Origin: Stereocaulon alpinum
Taxonomy: Eukaryota; Ascomycota; Lecanoromycetes; Lecanorales; Stereocaulaceae
Reading direction: 5' to 3'
DNA: 64,000 nt
NCBI GenBank assembly: GCA_018257865.1
Contig: JAEUBA010000017.1
Location: forward strand, 62,001-126,000
Part shown: in pieces, positions 32,416 to 45,100 of the stretch
How the letters are laid out: every line of letters begins with the position of its first letter
Position numbering within the stretch: position 1 is the first letter of the stretch
Program-made: the position numbers and the translations under genes
The notes under the pieces: model-generated
Database searches by the model: none
What the model saw: the letters and a program-made list of their open reading frames with translations, nothing else
Told to the model about the DNA's origin: nothing

Positions 32416-35400
32416 AAATGGTAGTAACGGGTTAGGTATAAGCTATAAGCAGTACCATCTATTGCAGCTGTAGTATGATCCTACCACCAGCCTTCTGCAC
32501 TAGCCTTCTACTCCGACAGTCTGCACTAGCTGCTTAGCAGTAATACTAGCTACCTAGTAGTAATACTAGTCCTCCGCTAAACCCTCTAAGCTTAACGACT
32601 TAATTCCGCAATTAATATTAACTAGTATAAAGTCGATACCCTACTCTAATTACGCTATAGCTATAAAGCTTAGACTAAGCTGAAGTACCGTTAACTCGTC
32701 TTAATAACCTACGGTCTACTACTCGCAGAACCCTACTACTAGACTACGGAGACTGTAAATACTATATAAAAGTAAGACTATACTAGGTTATCCTAGGCAA
32801 TTAAGCAATCGAAGCCTTAATTCGCTTTATCTGCGAGATCGGAAGTATGTAGTACCTTCTAATCTAAGGATCCGAAGCTTCCGACCTAAGGATCGGAAAT
32901 TACGTCTTTAGGTAAAATAAGGAAGTAACTATCGCTTTCTATTATAATTCCCCTGCCTTAATTCTTAGTTATTCTCTATAACTGTCAGTTATTCTCTATA
33001 ACTATTAGTTATTCTTAGCAGCTGTCTTTCCTTATAATTATAGTATTATTCTCGTAAAGAAGTCGAAAAGCTGGCTTCCCTATCGCCTTCGTTATTATTA
33101 TTATAAGCGTTAGACCTTAACCCGAATACTATACTTGCTGCGTACCAGTTGGAATCTTTCCTTAAAAGTGGCTATAATTACGCTAGTATTATTTCTGAAA
33201 GTCTTCGTATTATTATAATATATATTACGTCTAGCTATACTAGGCCAGCGAACACACCTCTACAAGTACCTACAAAAAGAACTACTTATATAGGTTCTAT
33301 AGCAGCTTCTTAAGAAAGCTCCGTAGTAGAAGATACCGCCCCGATAGCCTAGGATCCTAGGTAGATAGTCGATAAGGCCTCGCTCCGTACTAACGTTAAA
33401 TTATTCGAGGAGTATATACGCTACCTTATAATTACCCCGCCTATCAGCTCTCGCTGCGAGTCAGCTACTATAGAGGAGATTATTCGAGATACCCCTCTAA
33501 TAGGAATGTCTTAAGAACGCCGTACTAGTAATACTAGTATATACTAACCCCCGCTGGTTCAGCCAGACCCTAGCAACTTTAATAATACCGGATTTACTAA
33601 ATAATAATAGAGAGCACTGCAGTCTCTACTCCGTAGTAGCCCTAATAACCGCCCCCTAGGCGGTAGCGGTAGTACTCTTATACCCTAGCAGGCTAAAGCA
33701 CTGCCTATACGCCCTATACCTTTACGTCCTAATAATATTAGCTTCTTTAATCCCGGAGTAGAAGGAGACGGTCTAGTTATTAGAGATAAGTATATAACGT
33801 TCTAAGACGTATTTATCTTTATCAACAGACTTAAGGAAATAAAGAGACGGTTTAATAAAGAATAGGTCTTAAAAGTTATTCTCAGCTACCTAAAAGGCAC
33901 TGCGATAATATAGTATACTATAGAATTATTAGAATTCGAGCGAGTTGTATTAGAAATAGTAAATCTTAAATAATAGATAAAGCTCTTAATTCGATGTTTT
34001 AAAGAAGATACCGGTAAAGTAGTTAAATTAATATACTTAAAGAAGTTTACGATAAGCGATACCCTAAGTAATACAGACCCTAAGGAATTCGCATAGTCGA
34101 TTTTTCGTTATATATAAGTAGCAGATCTAGGAAGTGCTTAGCTAATAGTAGCCTAAAATAACCTAGTACCTAGCTTCTAAAATACTATTCCCTAGCCTAT
34201 AGTAAACACGTCTATATATATATTCCTAGAACAGCTCGATACTAAACGACATATTTAGTATAAGCTTGCGGTAGAAGAGGATAAAGCGACTTAAAGAGTC
34301 GTAAATAAAGCTATTAATAAAGGCGGATAATCTAGTTAGTATACTACTCGTTAAGGAGGATTTTCTAAGCCTTAGTATTCTTCAGCGCCCTTCTAACGAA
34401 GCGACTAGTAGCAGCCTTATTAAGGCTACTCTAATAGCTATAGTAGCGGTAACTATAGAAATTCGAACTATTAAGCTAATAAATAACTATAGTACTCGTC
34501 CTAAAACTAATACTCTCTAAGAGAAAGTCTACTAGCCCCGTAATAGCCTCTATAGATAACTAGAGGATAAGTAAGCGGGTTAAATTCAGCGAGACCGTAG
34601 TACTAGTTGAAACCTTTCTAGTCGAAGCCTTTCTAAAGTAAAAACTCCTACGCCGGAAACGGAAGGCCTTACTAAAACTTTAGTAATAGGAGTCGAAATA
34701 ACTTCCAGCCGAAAGCTGCTAGGGTGTATTACAGAGATAAAAATAATAACGAATATAGCAGCTACGCCCCCGCCGAAGAATCTAAAGAGCCACAGGACTT
34801 CGAGTATTATAATAACGAACCTCCTAAGGATTAGTTTAAGATAGAAGAAGAGACTTATAGCTTCTTTATAGGTCCCGTAGATAAGATATATTAAAGATAT
34901 AAGTAGATATTCGCGTCTAAAAACAAGCTCTACTAATACCTAAGAGACGAGCACTAGAAGTATAAGGCGGAAGTAAAGTATAAAGCTAAGGTACCCCTTA
35001 ACTATAAGGTTTACTATACCGCTTTAGAGGAACCGAAGTCTACTCCTCGTATTATCTAATCGAAAGTTAATTATACCGAACGTGTTGCTGGTACTAGCTT
35101 TCGAAATTGGTATTATATTATAGCTATAGTCTAGTATATATAAGAAGGTATTCCCTAAGAGGTATATCTAGATACTGGTTATCCTATTACCCTAGGTAAC
35201 AGGCGTTTTCTAAAAGTATAGATACCCTACGCTAAAATTATGACTATAGAAAGTCTATCGACGGTTAAAGGTATTAGCGAGACTTAACACTCTATTGCGG
35301 AGTACGTATAAATACCTCTCCTCCTACCTAAGAAGTCTAATATCAGCGAGCCTATACTTACCGAAATTATAGTTAACGTATACCTAGTTAATAACCTAAG

Positions 35401-35422
35401 AGCTAATATATTAATTAGAATA

Positions 35423-36608
35423 GATTGATTGGTTTATACGCCTATTCTAGTATCTATATATACTAATGAGGGTGTTCTATTATATTATTTGTGAAACCAG
35501 TAGATAGTATACGTAGTATACCTTTCCTAGCCGTAAGAGAAACTATAGTATAGTGCCTAGATAAAAACTCCCGCTTATCCTTAATAATATAATTGCTTTT
35601 AGTCTGGGGATTACACCCTAGGCCTCCTTAATACCGGTAACTCTTAACTGTGTTCTTTAATATTATACCGAGCGCTTTATAATATTATTTCTAATACTAA
35701 CTATAATATACGCCCTTTATACTATACTTAGCTCTTAAGGACCCTACTGTATTCTTCTATATCCTTCGACTTTATTATAGCGCTAAGCGCCCTATAACTT
35801 TCTTTAACCTTTACTATATTAATATAGGGGGGGGGGAGGAGAGGGTATATAGCCGTCTCGTAAGGGTTTAAGTTATTAGCGCTAATTAGTAGTATTTATT
35901 AGTATCCGTAGTAGTACCGGATTTAGCTGTTCGGTAGTTTACTAGTTAAGGATACGAGAAAGGGGGGAAGCTATATACACCGCCTAGGAGGCCTATACTT
36001 ATATAAAGAATCGGATAGTATAATATCCCGCTGGTTATATTAGATAGTACTTACTTCTATCCTTATATACTTTACTTTAGGGGGGAGCCAACCCTTCAGC
36101 TTATAATTATAGTTATATAGCGCTACTTATACTAAAGGCTCGCCTAGCTACTTAGATAGGGGCCGTCCTTTTCTAAAATATACCTTCTAATTTATAACTT
36201 AGTATATCCTTCTCTTAGTCCTATATACCTATAACCCTAGCCTTCCCTTAGGATAGACTACGCGTTAGTCTTAACTAGTAGATACGTATTAAGCGCACGT
36301 AGATATTAGATTTTTTGAATTAATAGCTAGGTAGGTATTACCTATACTCTTCACTTATTAGGCTGAGATACTATACCTAATACTAATTCTTGCTGTCTAG
36401 TCTCGATTATAGGGGAGGTATAATAGTTATAGTAGAGTTAGGGTAGGTATTATCGTATTACCCGAAAAACTCTATATAGAGTTCTTAGTAACCACGCGAC
36501 GTCTTAATATTATTTAACCTATAATGTATTAGGGGAGATATCTCAGCTCTGAATAGGTATTCAGGTTCGTAGCTAGCACCGCGTACAGGTGTGTCTCTAT
36601 CGCTGGCC
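35423..36608 (-). mobile_element. 1.19-kb non-autonomous retroelement, copy 1
   Basis: It is inserted in the chromodomain element just after its protease region. TSD TAGAATA(GAT) is at 35416-35425 and 36609-36618; the GAT overlaps the tail repeat. The 5' end on the minus strand begins GGCCAGCGATAGAGACACAC, and the 3' end has the tail shared with the LINE followed by CAAT repeats. No frame longer than background is present. Same ends and length as copies 2 and 3. Confidence 0.8.
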
Positions 36609-37632
36609 TAGAATAGATATAATAGGACCTAAAGGAATTAATATTATTATAATAAAACGGCACGCCTACGTTACGAGTTATAATATACGAATTCTAGTTA
36701 ATATTAAGCTATAAGGTACTAGAGTCTAAAGGGTAGTAAAGGTAACGAATAATATACTAGTTAAACTAAGTAAATAAGTAATAATTCTAGTAAACTATTA
36801 TATAGAACTCCTAAAGCGAGACTTGCTTTTTAAGCTAAATTAGTCTAAATTAACGCTCTATACTTATATTATAGACTCTTCCGTCGACTTAATCCTAGCT
36901 AGAAACGAGTCCTCTATACCTATATTAGTTACGAAGAAGACTCGTCTAGGCTATATTACTAAATTACCTTATAATAATTGTTACCTCGCTACCCTAGAAG
37001 TAGCAGAGTTAGCCGCGAAGCCTCCGAAGAAGTATTAATAATACGGATAGACTTAGTAAGTGCTAAAGGCTGCTACTACTTACCTAGCTTCAGTAAGTAT
37101 AGCTGCTTTAGTTAAGACGGTACCGCCGGAGGCTACTACAGTTAAAGCAAAGCCTACTAAAACTATACTACCTAATAGTATTACTATATATAGCTCTCCT
37201 TACGACCCTGCTATAATTCAGCTAGTATAAGTGGTCGCTTTATATCCTAAGCTTTAGGAAGACTCTAGATTCGTTAATATTCCCTAAGATCGTTAGATAA
37301 GGATCCTACTTAAGCTAGGATAGGAAGAAAAGGTTAATAGCTCCGCTAAAACCTACCCCCTTAGCGAAAAGGATAGAAAGGTTATTAATAAAACGTTTAA
37401 TAAGCTATATAACTAAGGGAGACTTAAGTAGACTGCTAAATTAACGCTATTCAGCTACCCTATCTTTATAGTCTAGCGTACCTTAGCTAACGGCGAACGT
37501 AAGGGTAGGGTAGTAGTAGATATTCGAAAGCTTAATAATATAATATAGCCTAATACTTACCTACTTCCCCTCTAGAGCAATATTATTATAATAGTCTTAG
37601 GATATTAGTATATTATAGTTATTAACTATACT

Positions 37633-38818
37633 GGCTAGCGATGGAGATACACCTGTACGCGGTACTAGCTACGAACCTGAATACCTATTTAGAGCTGAGA
37701 TGTCTCCCCTAATATATTATAGGTTGAATAATATTAAGACGTCACGTAGTTACTAAGAACTCTATATAGAGTTTTTCGGGTAATATAATAACACCTACCC
37801 TAACTCTACTATAACTATTATACCTCCCCTACAATTAAGACTAGATAGTAAGAATTGGTATTAGGTATAGTATCTCAGCCTAATAAGTAAAGAGTATAGG
37901 TAACACCTACTCAGCTGTTAATTCAAAAAATCTAATATCTACGTGCGCTCGATACGTATCTACTGGTTAAGACTAACGCGCAGTCTATCCTAGGGGAAGG
38001 CTAGGGTTATAGGTATATAGGACTAAGAGAAGGATATACTAAGTTATAAATTAAAAGGCGTATTTTAGAAAAGGACGGCCCCTATCTAAGTAGCTAGGTA
38101 AGCCTTTAGTATAAGTAGCGCCGTATAACTATAATTATAAGCTAAAGGGTTAGCTCCCCCCTAAAGCAAAGTATATAAGGATAGAAGTAAGTACTATCTA
38201 ATATAACTAGCGGGATATTATACTATCTAATTCTTTATATAAGTATAAGCCTCCTAGGCGGTGTATATAGCTTCCCCCCTTTCTTATATCCTTAACTAGT
38301 AAACTACTAAATAGCTAAATCCGGTACTACTACGGATACTAATAAACACTACTAATTAGCGCTAATAACTTAAACCCTTACGGGACGGCTATATACCCCC
38401 TCCTCCTCCCCCCCTATATTAATATAGTAAAGGTTAAAGAAAGTTATAGGGCGCTCAGCGCTATAATAAAGTTAAAGGATATAGAAGAATATAGCAGGGT
38501 CCTTAAGAGCTAAGTATAGTGCAAAGGGCGTATATTATAGTTAGTATTAGAAATAATATTATAGAGCGCTTAGTATAATATTAAAGAATATAGTTAAGAG
38601 TTACCGGTGTTAAGGAGGCCTAGGGTATAATCCCTAGACTAAAAGCAATTATATTATTAAGGATAAGCGGGAGTTTTTATCTAGGCACTATACTATGGTT
38701 TCTCTTACGGCTAGGAAAGGTATACTACGTGTACTATCTACTAGTTTTACAAATAATATAATAGAACACCCTTATTAGTATATATAGATACTAGAATAGG
38801 CGTATAAACCAATCAATC
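37633..38818 (+). mobile_element. 1.19-kb non-autonomous retroelement, copy 2
   Basis: It interrupts the reverse transcriptase region of the chromodomain element, right after the YIIVIN segment. TSD AACTATACT is at 37624-37632 and 38819-38827. The 1186-bp copy has the same 5' start and 3' tail as copy 1 but opposite orientation; 1024 bp of host element lie between them. Confidence 0.85.
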
Positions 38819-41755
38819 AACTATACTTCGTTCTTCTACTAATAGCGTATATAGCTAGAATATAGATATTATCTAATAGTTATTATATATTAAGGATAAG
38901 AGACCTTCCGTATACTAGTAATAGGTTATAAAGGATTAATAGCCTACGTTTAACGAGAGATTAATAGAGTACTTCGACCCTACCGTAGCTTCATAAGAGC
39001 TTACGTTAATAATATTATAATTACTTCGAAAACTCTTAAGGAGTATAAAGAATACTTCTATAAGGTTTTCGCTTTATTCTTAGAGAAAGGAATTTCGGTT
39101 AAGCCTATAAAGTCCTATATCAGCTACCCCTTAGTAAAACTACTTAGGTAGCGAGTAGACTTACTTAGACTTTCTATAGCTAAAGAGAAGCTAGAAGTAA
39201 TCTTAAAGCTAAAGTTCCCATTAACGCTAAGTACCCTTAAAACATACCTTAGGTTAATAGGATACTTACGAAATTATATCCCTCGCTACGCTTAGGTCAG
39301 CTAGCCCTTATAGGAGCGGAAAACGGCGCTATTAAAGAAATTACCTCTAGGGAAAGGAAATCCTTATCGATCCTACGCACGCTATACTCAGCTAGGCCTA
39401 CCTACACCTATAGAATAAAAAGTATTTAACACGCTATAGGAGCTTCTATTAAGGCCTACTACCTTAGTCTATTTTAATAGCAAAAGCTACCTCTATATCG
39501 ATATAGACGCCTTAAAAGAATTCGGATTCAGCGCCTGCGTATACTACCTTATTAATAGAAAGGTTAGGCCTATACTCTTCCTTAGTAGGCTACTTACCGC
39601 CGTAGAAAGGTCTTATTAGCCTACTAAACTAGAGGTAGCTAGACTAGTCTAGGTTCTTAAGAAGGTCTAATATATAGTAGAATTAATAATAACTTATATC
39701 CTAACTAACTATTCAGCAACCGTAGAAATTATAACGTAGAAGACTCTTAATACTTCAGCGGCGTAGAAAATAAACCTACGCCTTATCTATACCTCTAAAT
39801 TCTTCCAGCGCTTCGACCTAGATATTAAGTATAAGCTAAGAAAGGAGAATATTATTCCTAATACCCTCTCTCGCCTAGTAAGTTTAAATAAAATAAACTA
39901 TACTCTAGATTAGTCTAAGCTTAATACCTTATACTACGCCTCCTCTAATATTATACCCGTCTATCAGTACGCCGCCACCCTTATAGAAATAAGCGAAGAC
40001 TTCAGGAATAGAATCCTAGAAGGATATAATACTAACTTAGGCTAGAAGCGTATTAAAGAGCAAATTTGCACTAATAAATAACTTAGTAAAAACGTAGCGA
40101 AGCTACGCTTCGAAAAGGAGATAACCTTATTATTAGAGTTCCTAATCTACTATGTTAATAAGGCTATAGGTTACCGACGACTCTATATTCCGTCGTTAGT
40201 AGTAGCTGATATTCTCGAAGTTAGGTATAGAGACGGTTACCTAGGCTTCGCTAGATACTACGAACGTATCTCCTTATTATAGTACGTTCGTAGACTATCT
40301 AAGCTGCTGCGAGAATACCTACAGTATTATCCGCAGTATTAAGTCTTTCAGACACGCCGATATCTCCTATACGGTAGTATATAAATTATTAACTCCCTAC
40401 TAGTACCTTTCTATACGCTAGTAATAGATTTTATCTTAGGGTTACTACTTAGCAGGGCTAGATAGGACTATATTATAATAGTTACCTATAAGTTTAGCAA
40501 ACTTATTACGCTCCTTACCGGTAAAACGACTTTTGCTACTAAGGATTAGGTAGACTATTTACTTCAGCGATTACTCCTAATTAACTAGGGACTCCTAAAG
40601 GCTATTATCTCTAATAGAGATCCGAAGTTTCTCTTAGACTTCTAGAAGGAGTTATTTAAATAGCTTCGCGTTAAGCTACTATACTCTATAGCGTATCACC
40701 CGCAAACCGATAGAATAAGCGAGAGGACTAATTAGATAGTCGAAATAGCTCTATAATATTATATCTATATATTAAAAGACCCTACCGCCTAGCCGGAAGT
40801 ACTACCTAAGTTATAAGCTAGGCTTAATAGATTATTATTAATAACTACTAGAAGAACTCCCTATAATATCGCCTATAGATTCGAGCCTAATTAAGCTCTA
40901 GACCTTATTAAGGTTAGTTATAAGAAAGGAGATTTTAATATAAAGGTAGTCGCTAGGAAGGAAGCTATAGACGTAATTACCTTCGCTACTATAACGTAAA
41001 AGTACTACTATAATAGGAAATACTAACCGATATTTATAAAGCCTAGTAATAAAGTACTTCTATACCTTTATAAAGGATACGATATTCCTGCTACCGCTAT
41101 TACTAGAAGAAAATATAGTTAATAGTACGCTAGTCCTTTTAAAATCCTAGATCGAGTCGGCCGCCTAGCTTACCGCCTTAATATCCCTAAGTATTAGAAG
41201 ATCTATAATATCTTTACCGTAGCTTAGTTAGAACCAGTACCTGCTACCGCAGCTGATCCCTTTAATAGGGAACGACCTATATATCCTCCTTCAGTCTTTA
41301 TTAAAGGAGATACCGATAAATGGAAGTCCTACTATATTAAAAGGCTTTTAAATAAGCGTATAGTGCGTAAAGGTAGAAAGATAGTTATACAGTACTTAGT
41401 AAGATAGGAAGGTTTTAAAGCGTAGTTTAATAAGTAGAGGACGGTAGATTAGCTTACTAATACTGTAGTACTAGTCAAAGAATATAAGGCTGGTCTACGA
41501 AGTAGAGATTAGGCTGAAGCTAGTGTACTAAGATATTAGGTTGAAGTAGCTATACCAGCCGGAACGCCTAAAAGGCGGAAATAAGGACGACCTTGTAAGT
41601 CTATAAGGTAGTTATACTAAAAGACTTATAAAAGCTTGTCGTATTACTTAGCTTATTAAGCTTGTTATAACGTACTGCTTATTATATTACTCGCTATTAT
41701 ATACTTACTTAGAAGACGAGGGCGTCTTGCTTACTTTCTTTATAAGGGGGCAGAT

Positions 41756-41908
41756 TGTTATAATATAGCCTTATACTATTGTATTATACTATAATGGCCT
41801 AGGGCTAGGGCTGAGGCTTGCCTTAGCACATATCTGAAATAGCTCTTATATATAGAATTAGACTTAACAACGAATTCATTGTATACTAATTCTTACTATA
41901 ACGTTACA
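41756..41908 (+). repeat. 3' LTR of chromodomain gypsy element
   Basis: 153 bp with TGTT...TACA ends, partner of 32263-32415. It is directly followed by the target duplication ATTTA. Confidence 0.88.
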
Positions 41909-41913
41909 ATTTA

Positions 41914-42115
41914 GCTAATAGGCTACGCTTAGTATCTAGAAAATAGGACGAAGAAGAAAGGAAAGAGCTAGTAAGCTCGTAAGCCTAAATACCCCTAGGG
42001 CTAGCTCGCCGCTAGTCTCTATCTAAGAACTATATTAACTAGTATACTAAGCTATCTCTATACTAATACGCTACCTCTATACTAGTAGCAGGGCCTCTAG
42101 ATTAGGATTATAATA
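41914..42115 (-). repeat. left LTR of outer gypsy element, second part
   Basis: These 202 bp match 48101-48302 and complete the 273-bp LTR interrupted by the chromodomain element. The minus-strand polypurine tract lies at its inner edge. Confidence 0.85.
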
Positions 42116-45100
42116 CTACCCCCCCCCTCTAAAAAACTACGTCCGCGCAGTTATAGTTATTAGGCGATTATTATTAAGGTAGGTATAGTTATTAATTCTA
42201 TTATTATAGGCCCTTAGCTAGGTAGGAAGTGCTTATAGAGGGCCCTTCGCGTTAGGGTACCGCAGATAGAAGGCCCTTAATACGTAAGGCGCTATTATTA
42301 TATTAGAGCAGGGATACTATTCTAGGTCTTTATCAGTACCTCTCTACTTAATCTAATACTTTAAGGTAGAGCTAACTAGCTTAGAGCCTAGTATCTCCTC
42401 TAATTCCTACTCGTCTTACTCTAGTAGAAGTTATATTAGGGCTAGGTTAGGGCGTTACTATCCTAGTAGGGGATTATTAGGATACTTACGGAGGGAGTAG
42501 GAGTAGAATACTAGCTAGATTATCTAGTCCTATAGGAGTTCTACTTTCTAGCTTTCGCTAATCTTTTCTAAGACCTTAACTAGACTATACCAGCTATTAG
42601 AGAGCTTATAGGAGGGCTAATCTATTTTCTAGTTCTAAGTATCGACTAGCACTAGATCTCTAATATCCTAGTCTACCTTATAACGCTTATAGTTAGCTAT
42701 TTATCTCATCTTATCCTACTACGACTATAAAGAGGAGTATATAAACCGTATAGCGTTTTCTATTTAGGAGGCGACCTATATAGCGTCTTCGTAATTTAGC
42801 TTCTCTAAGGCGGTAGTAGGAGGGTTAGGATTATAGAGGTCCTAGGAAGTATATAGCTTATATCCGTTTAGTAGCTGGAAAGGTATAATACCTAGAGATT
42901 TATAGGATAACGTTAACTAGGCTAGATCTATAATTAATAGTATCTAGCTTTAGTTATCCTAGTAGTATATATAGAAAGGCTAGAGGCGCTACTTTATATA
43001 CTAGTTTATAATCTCCGTTTGGCCGTTAATATTTAGATTATAGGATATCGTTAGCTTTACCTTAGTACCTAGGATATAGCAGTACTCCTTCTAGAAAGTT
43101 AATATAAACTATACCCCTTAATCTAATATAATAGAGTCGGATATACCTTAGTAGTAGGTCTAGTAAGTTAGGAATAACTTAGCTATCCCTTTAGCTATAA
43201 TAGTTTTATAATATAGTACTAAGAGAGATTTCTTCGATAGTTAGTCTATAACTATAAAAGTAAAGTTATAGCTAGCCTCGTCTAGCGGTAGCTTAGTAAA
43301 GTCTATAGTTAAGTACTAATATAGACGGGCTAGAATCCCTAGGGGCTTTAGGAAGCCTAGGGTCTTATCCCTATAAGCCTTTATATAGGTATAGCTATAA
43401 TTAGCGATATACTATATTATATTATTTCTAATATTCCTCTAATAGTACTATCTAGATAGGATTATCTTAACCTTACTAATTCCTATATACGCGATAGCTG
43501 GCTAGGTGTAAATATAGTAGACTAAAGATATCCGTAGCTCCGGTAGCTCTATTAGTACCTTAAGCCTACCTTAGAAGTATAGCTTACTATAGTTTAGGTT
43601 ATAGTTAAGGTAGTTATTACGGGCTTACTTACGTAGGGGTTCTAGCTCCGGCGAGTTCTTATTAGCGTCGATTATCTAGTTAATAATATTATAGCCCTTA
43701 ATATCGTATATAGTTACTAAGGCGGGATTAGGCGCTTCGCCTTCTAGGTACTCTTCTAGCTCTTTAGGGTCCGTTAGCGTAGCTATAGGTAATAGCTTAA
43801 CCTTTTCTATAGCTTAGACTAAGTCGTAGTCTAGATAGGCGGTAAGGGAGGAGATAGTAACCTCTTTTAGTATCTAAGGGTTAACCTTCTTATTTAGGAG
43901 GAGTTACTAGCTTTAGATTATATATTTACGGGCTTCTAGAGGCGTAATATCTTACTCCCTATAAGATAGTATATCTACTACAGTATTCGTAATACCTATA
44001 CGGTATATAATTATAAAGTAGAAGTTAGTAAAGAACTTAGCCTAGCGAGCTTAGTAGGCTGTAAGGTCTTTAGTAGTTATAAAGTATTCTAATACTTTAT
44101 AATTAGTATAGATATAGACTAACTTCTAAGCTCTAAGAAGCTCCAGCTTATACTATTAAAAGGAGCGGAAAATCGCGAGTAGCTCCTTATTATAGATTAG
44201 GTAATTTAGCTTTATATCCCCTATTATCTTTAAGAAGTATCCTACTAGGTAGAAGAGGCTATCCTTATATTTCTACGATAAGATACTAGCGACTATACCG
44301 TCTAAGGAATCTATCTTAAGGCGGGTTTCCTTATAGGGATTATAATACTTAAGGACTAAGGTAGAGAGGAGTACTTAACGGAGGGAGTCCTAAGTATAGC
44401 GATAGGCGTCGTTAAAGTAGAAAGGTATATCCTTAGCTATTAGGCGGACGAGCGGAGTAGTAATCTAGCTATACCCCTAAATAAACCTTCTATAGAAGTT
44501 ATAGAAGCCTAGGTAGCTTTAGATACCTTATATATTACTTATATACTACTAGGTCTTAATAACAGCGACCTTCTCTAGATTTACCTTAATACTATCTATT
44601 CTAATAACGAAGCTGAGGAACTTAGTCTTTATAATATTAAACTCGCTCTTTTTAATATTAGCTTATAGGCCGTTAGCTTATAAGATAGCTATAACCTTCT
44701 TAATATAGATCTTATACTCTACGATAGACTTAGAGTAAATTAGGATATTATCTATATATACTAAGCAGAAATCGTTAAGGTGCTCTATTAGGATATTATT
44801 AATAAAACGCTAGAAGGTAGCTAGGGCGTTCGTTAATCTAAATAGTATTACCTTATACTTAAAGGTGCCGTATTAACTACGGAAACTAATAAGGTCCTCT
44901 AAGTCTTAGTAGATCCTTACTTAGTAAAATACCTATTAGACGTTAATCTTTGTAAAGATCTTAGCCTTATAGATTTAAGCTATTATCTTATCTATTAGAG
45001 GGAGTAGGTACGGATCTTTCTTAGTTAGGTTATTAAGCTTCTAAAAATTAATGTAGAAATATAAGCTACCGTCTTCCTTTCTAGCGAAGAGTATTAGAGC

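Larger units (their letters stand above)
32263..41908 (+). mobile_element. chromodomain-type Ty3/gypsy LTR retrotransposon, nested, dead
   Basis: It has 153-bp LTRs at 32263-32415 and 41756-41908 (TG...CA ends) and a 5-bp target duplication ATTTA at 32258-32262 and 41909-41913. A purine tract (AAGGGGGCAGA) precedes the right LTR. Plus-strand remnants in order: gag-like (about 33760-34200), protease with LDTGYPITLGN (about 35160-35220), reverse transcriptase start (about 37430-37630) and, after an insertion, its remainder with AYVNNIIITSKTLKEYKE (from about 39000), RNase H (about 39430-39680), integrase with HPQTDGISERTN (about 40330-40950) and a chromo-like segment near 41385-41500 (QYLVR.EGF). 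About ten LTR differences are all transitions. Two 1.19-kb elements are inserted inside it. Confidence 0.88.

Noticed and set aside
36570..36608. Possible self-cleaving (HDV-like) ribozyme at the 5' end of the 1.19-kb element, which starts GGCC
   Set aside because: I could not find a partner for the first stem or the nested pseudoknot pairing within the expected distance. A covariance-model search would decide.
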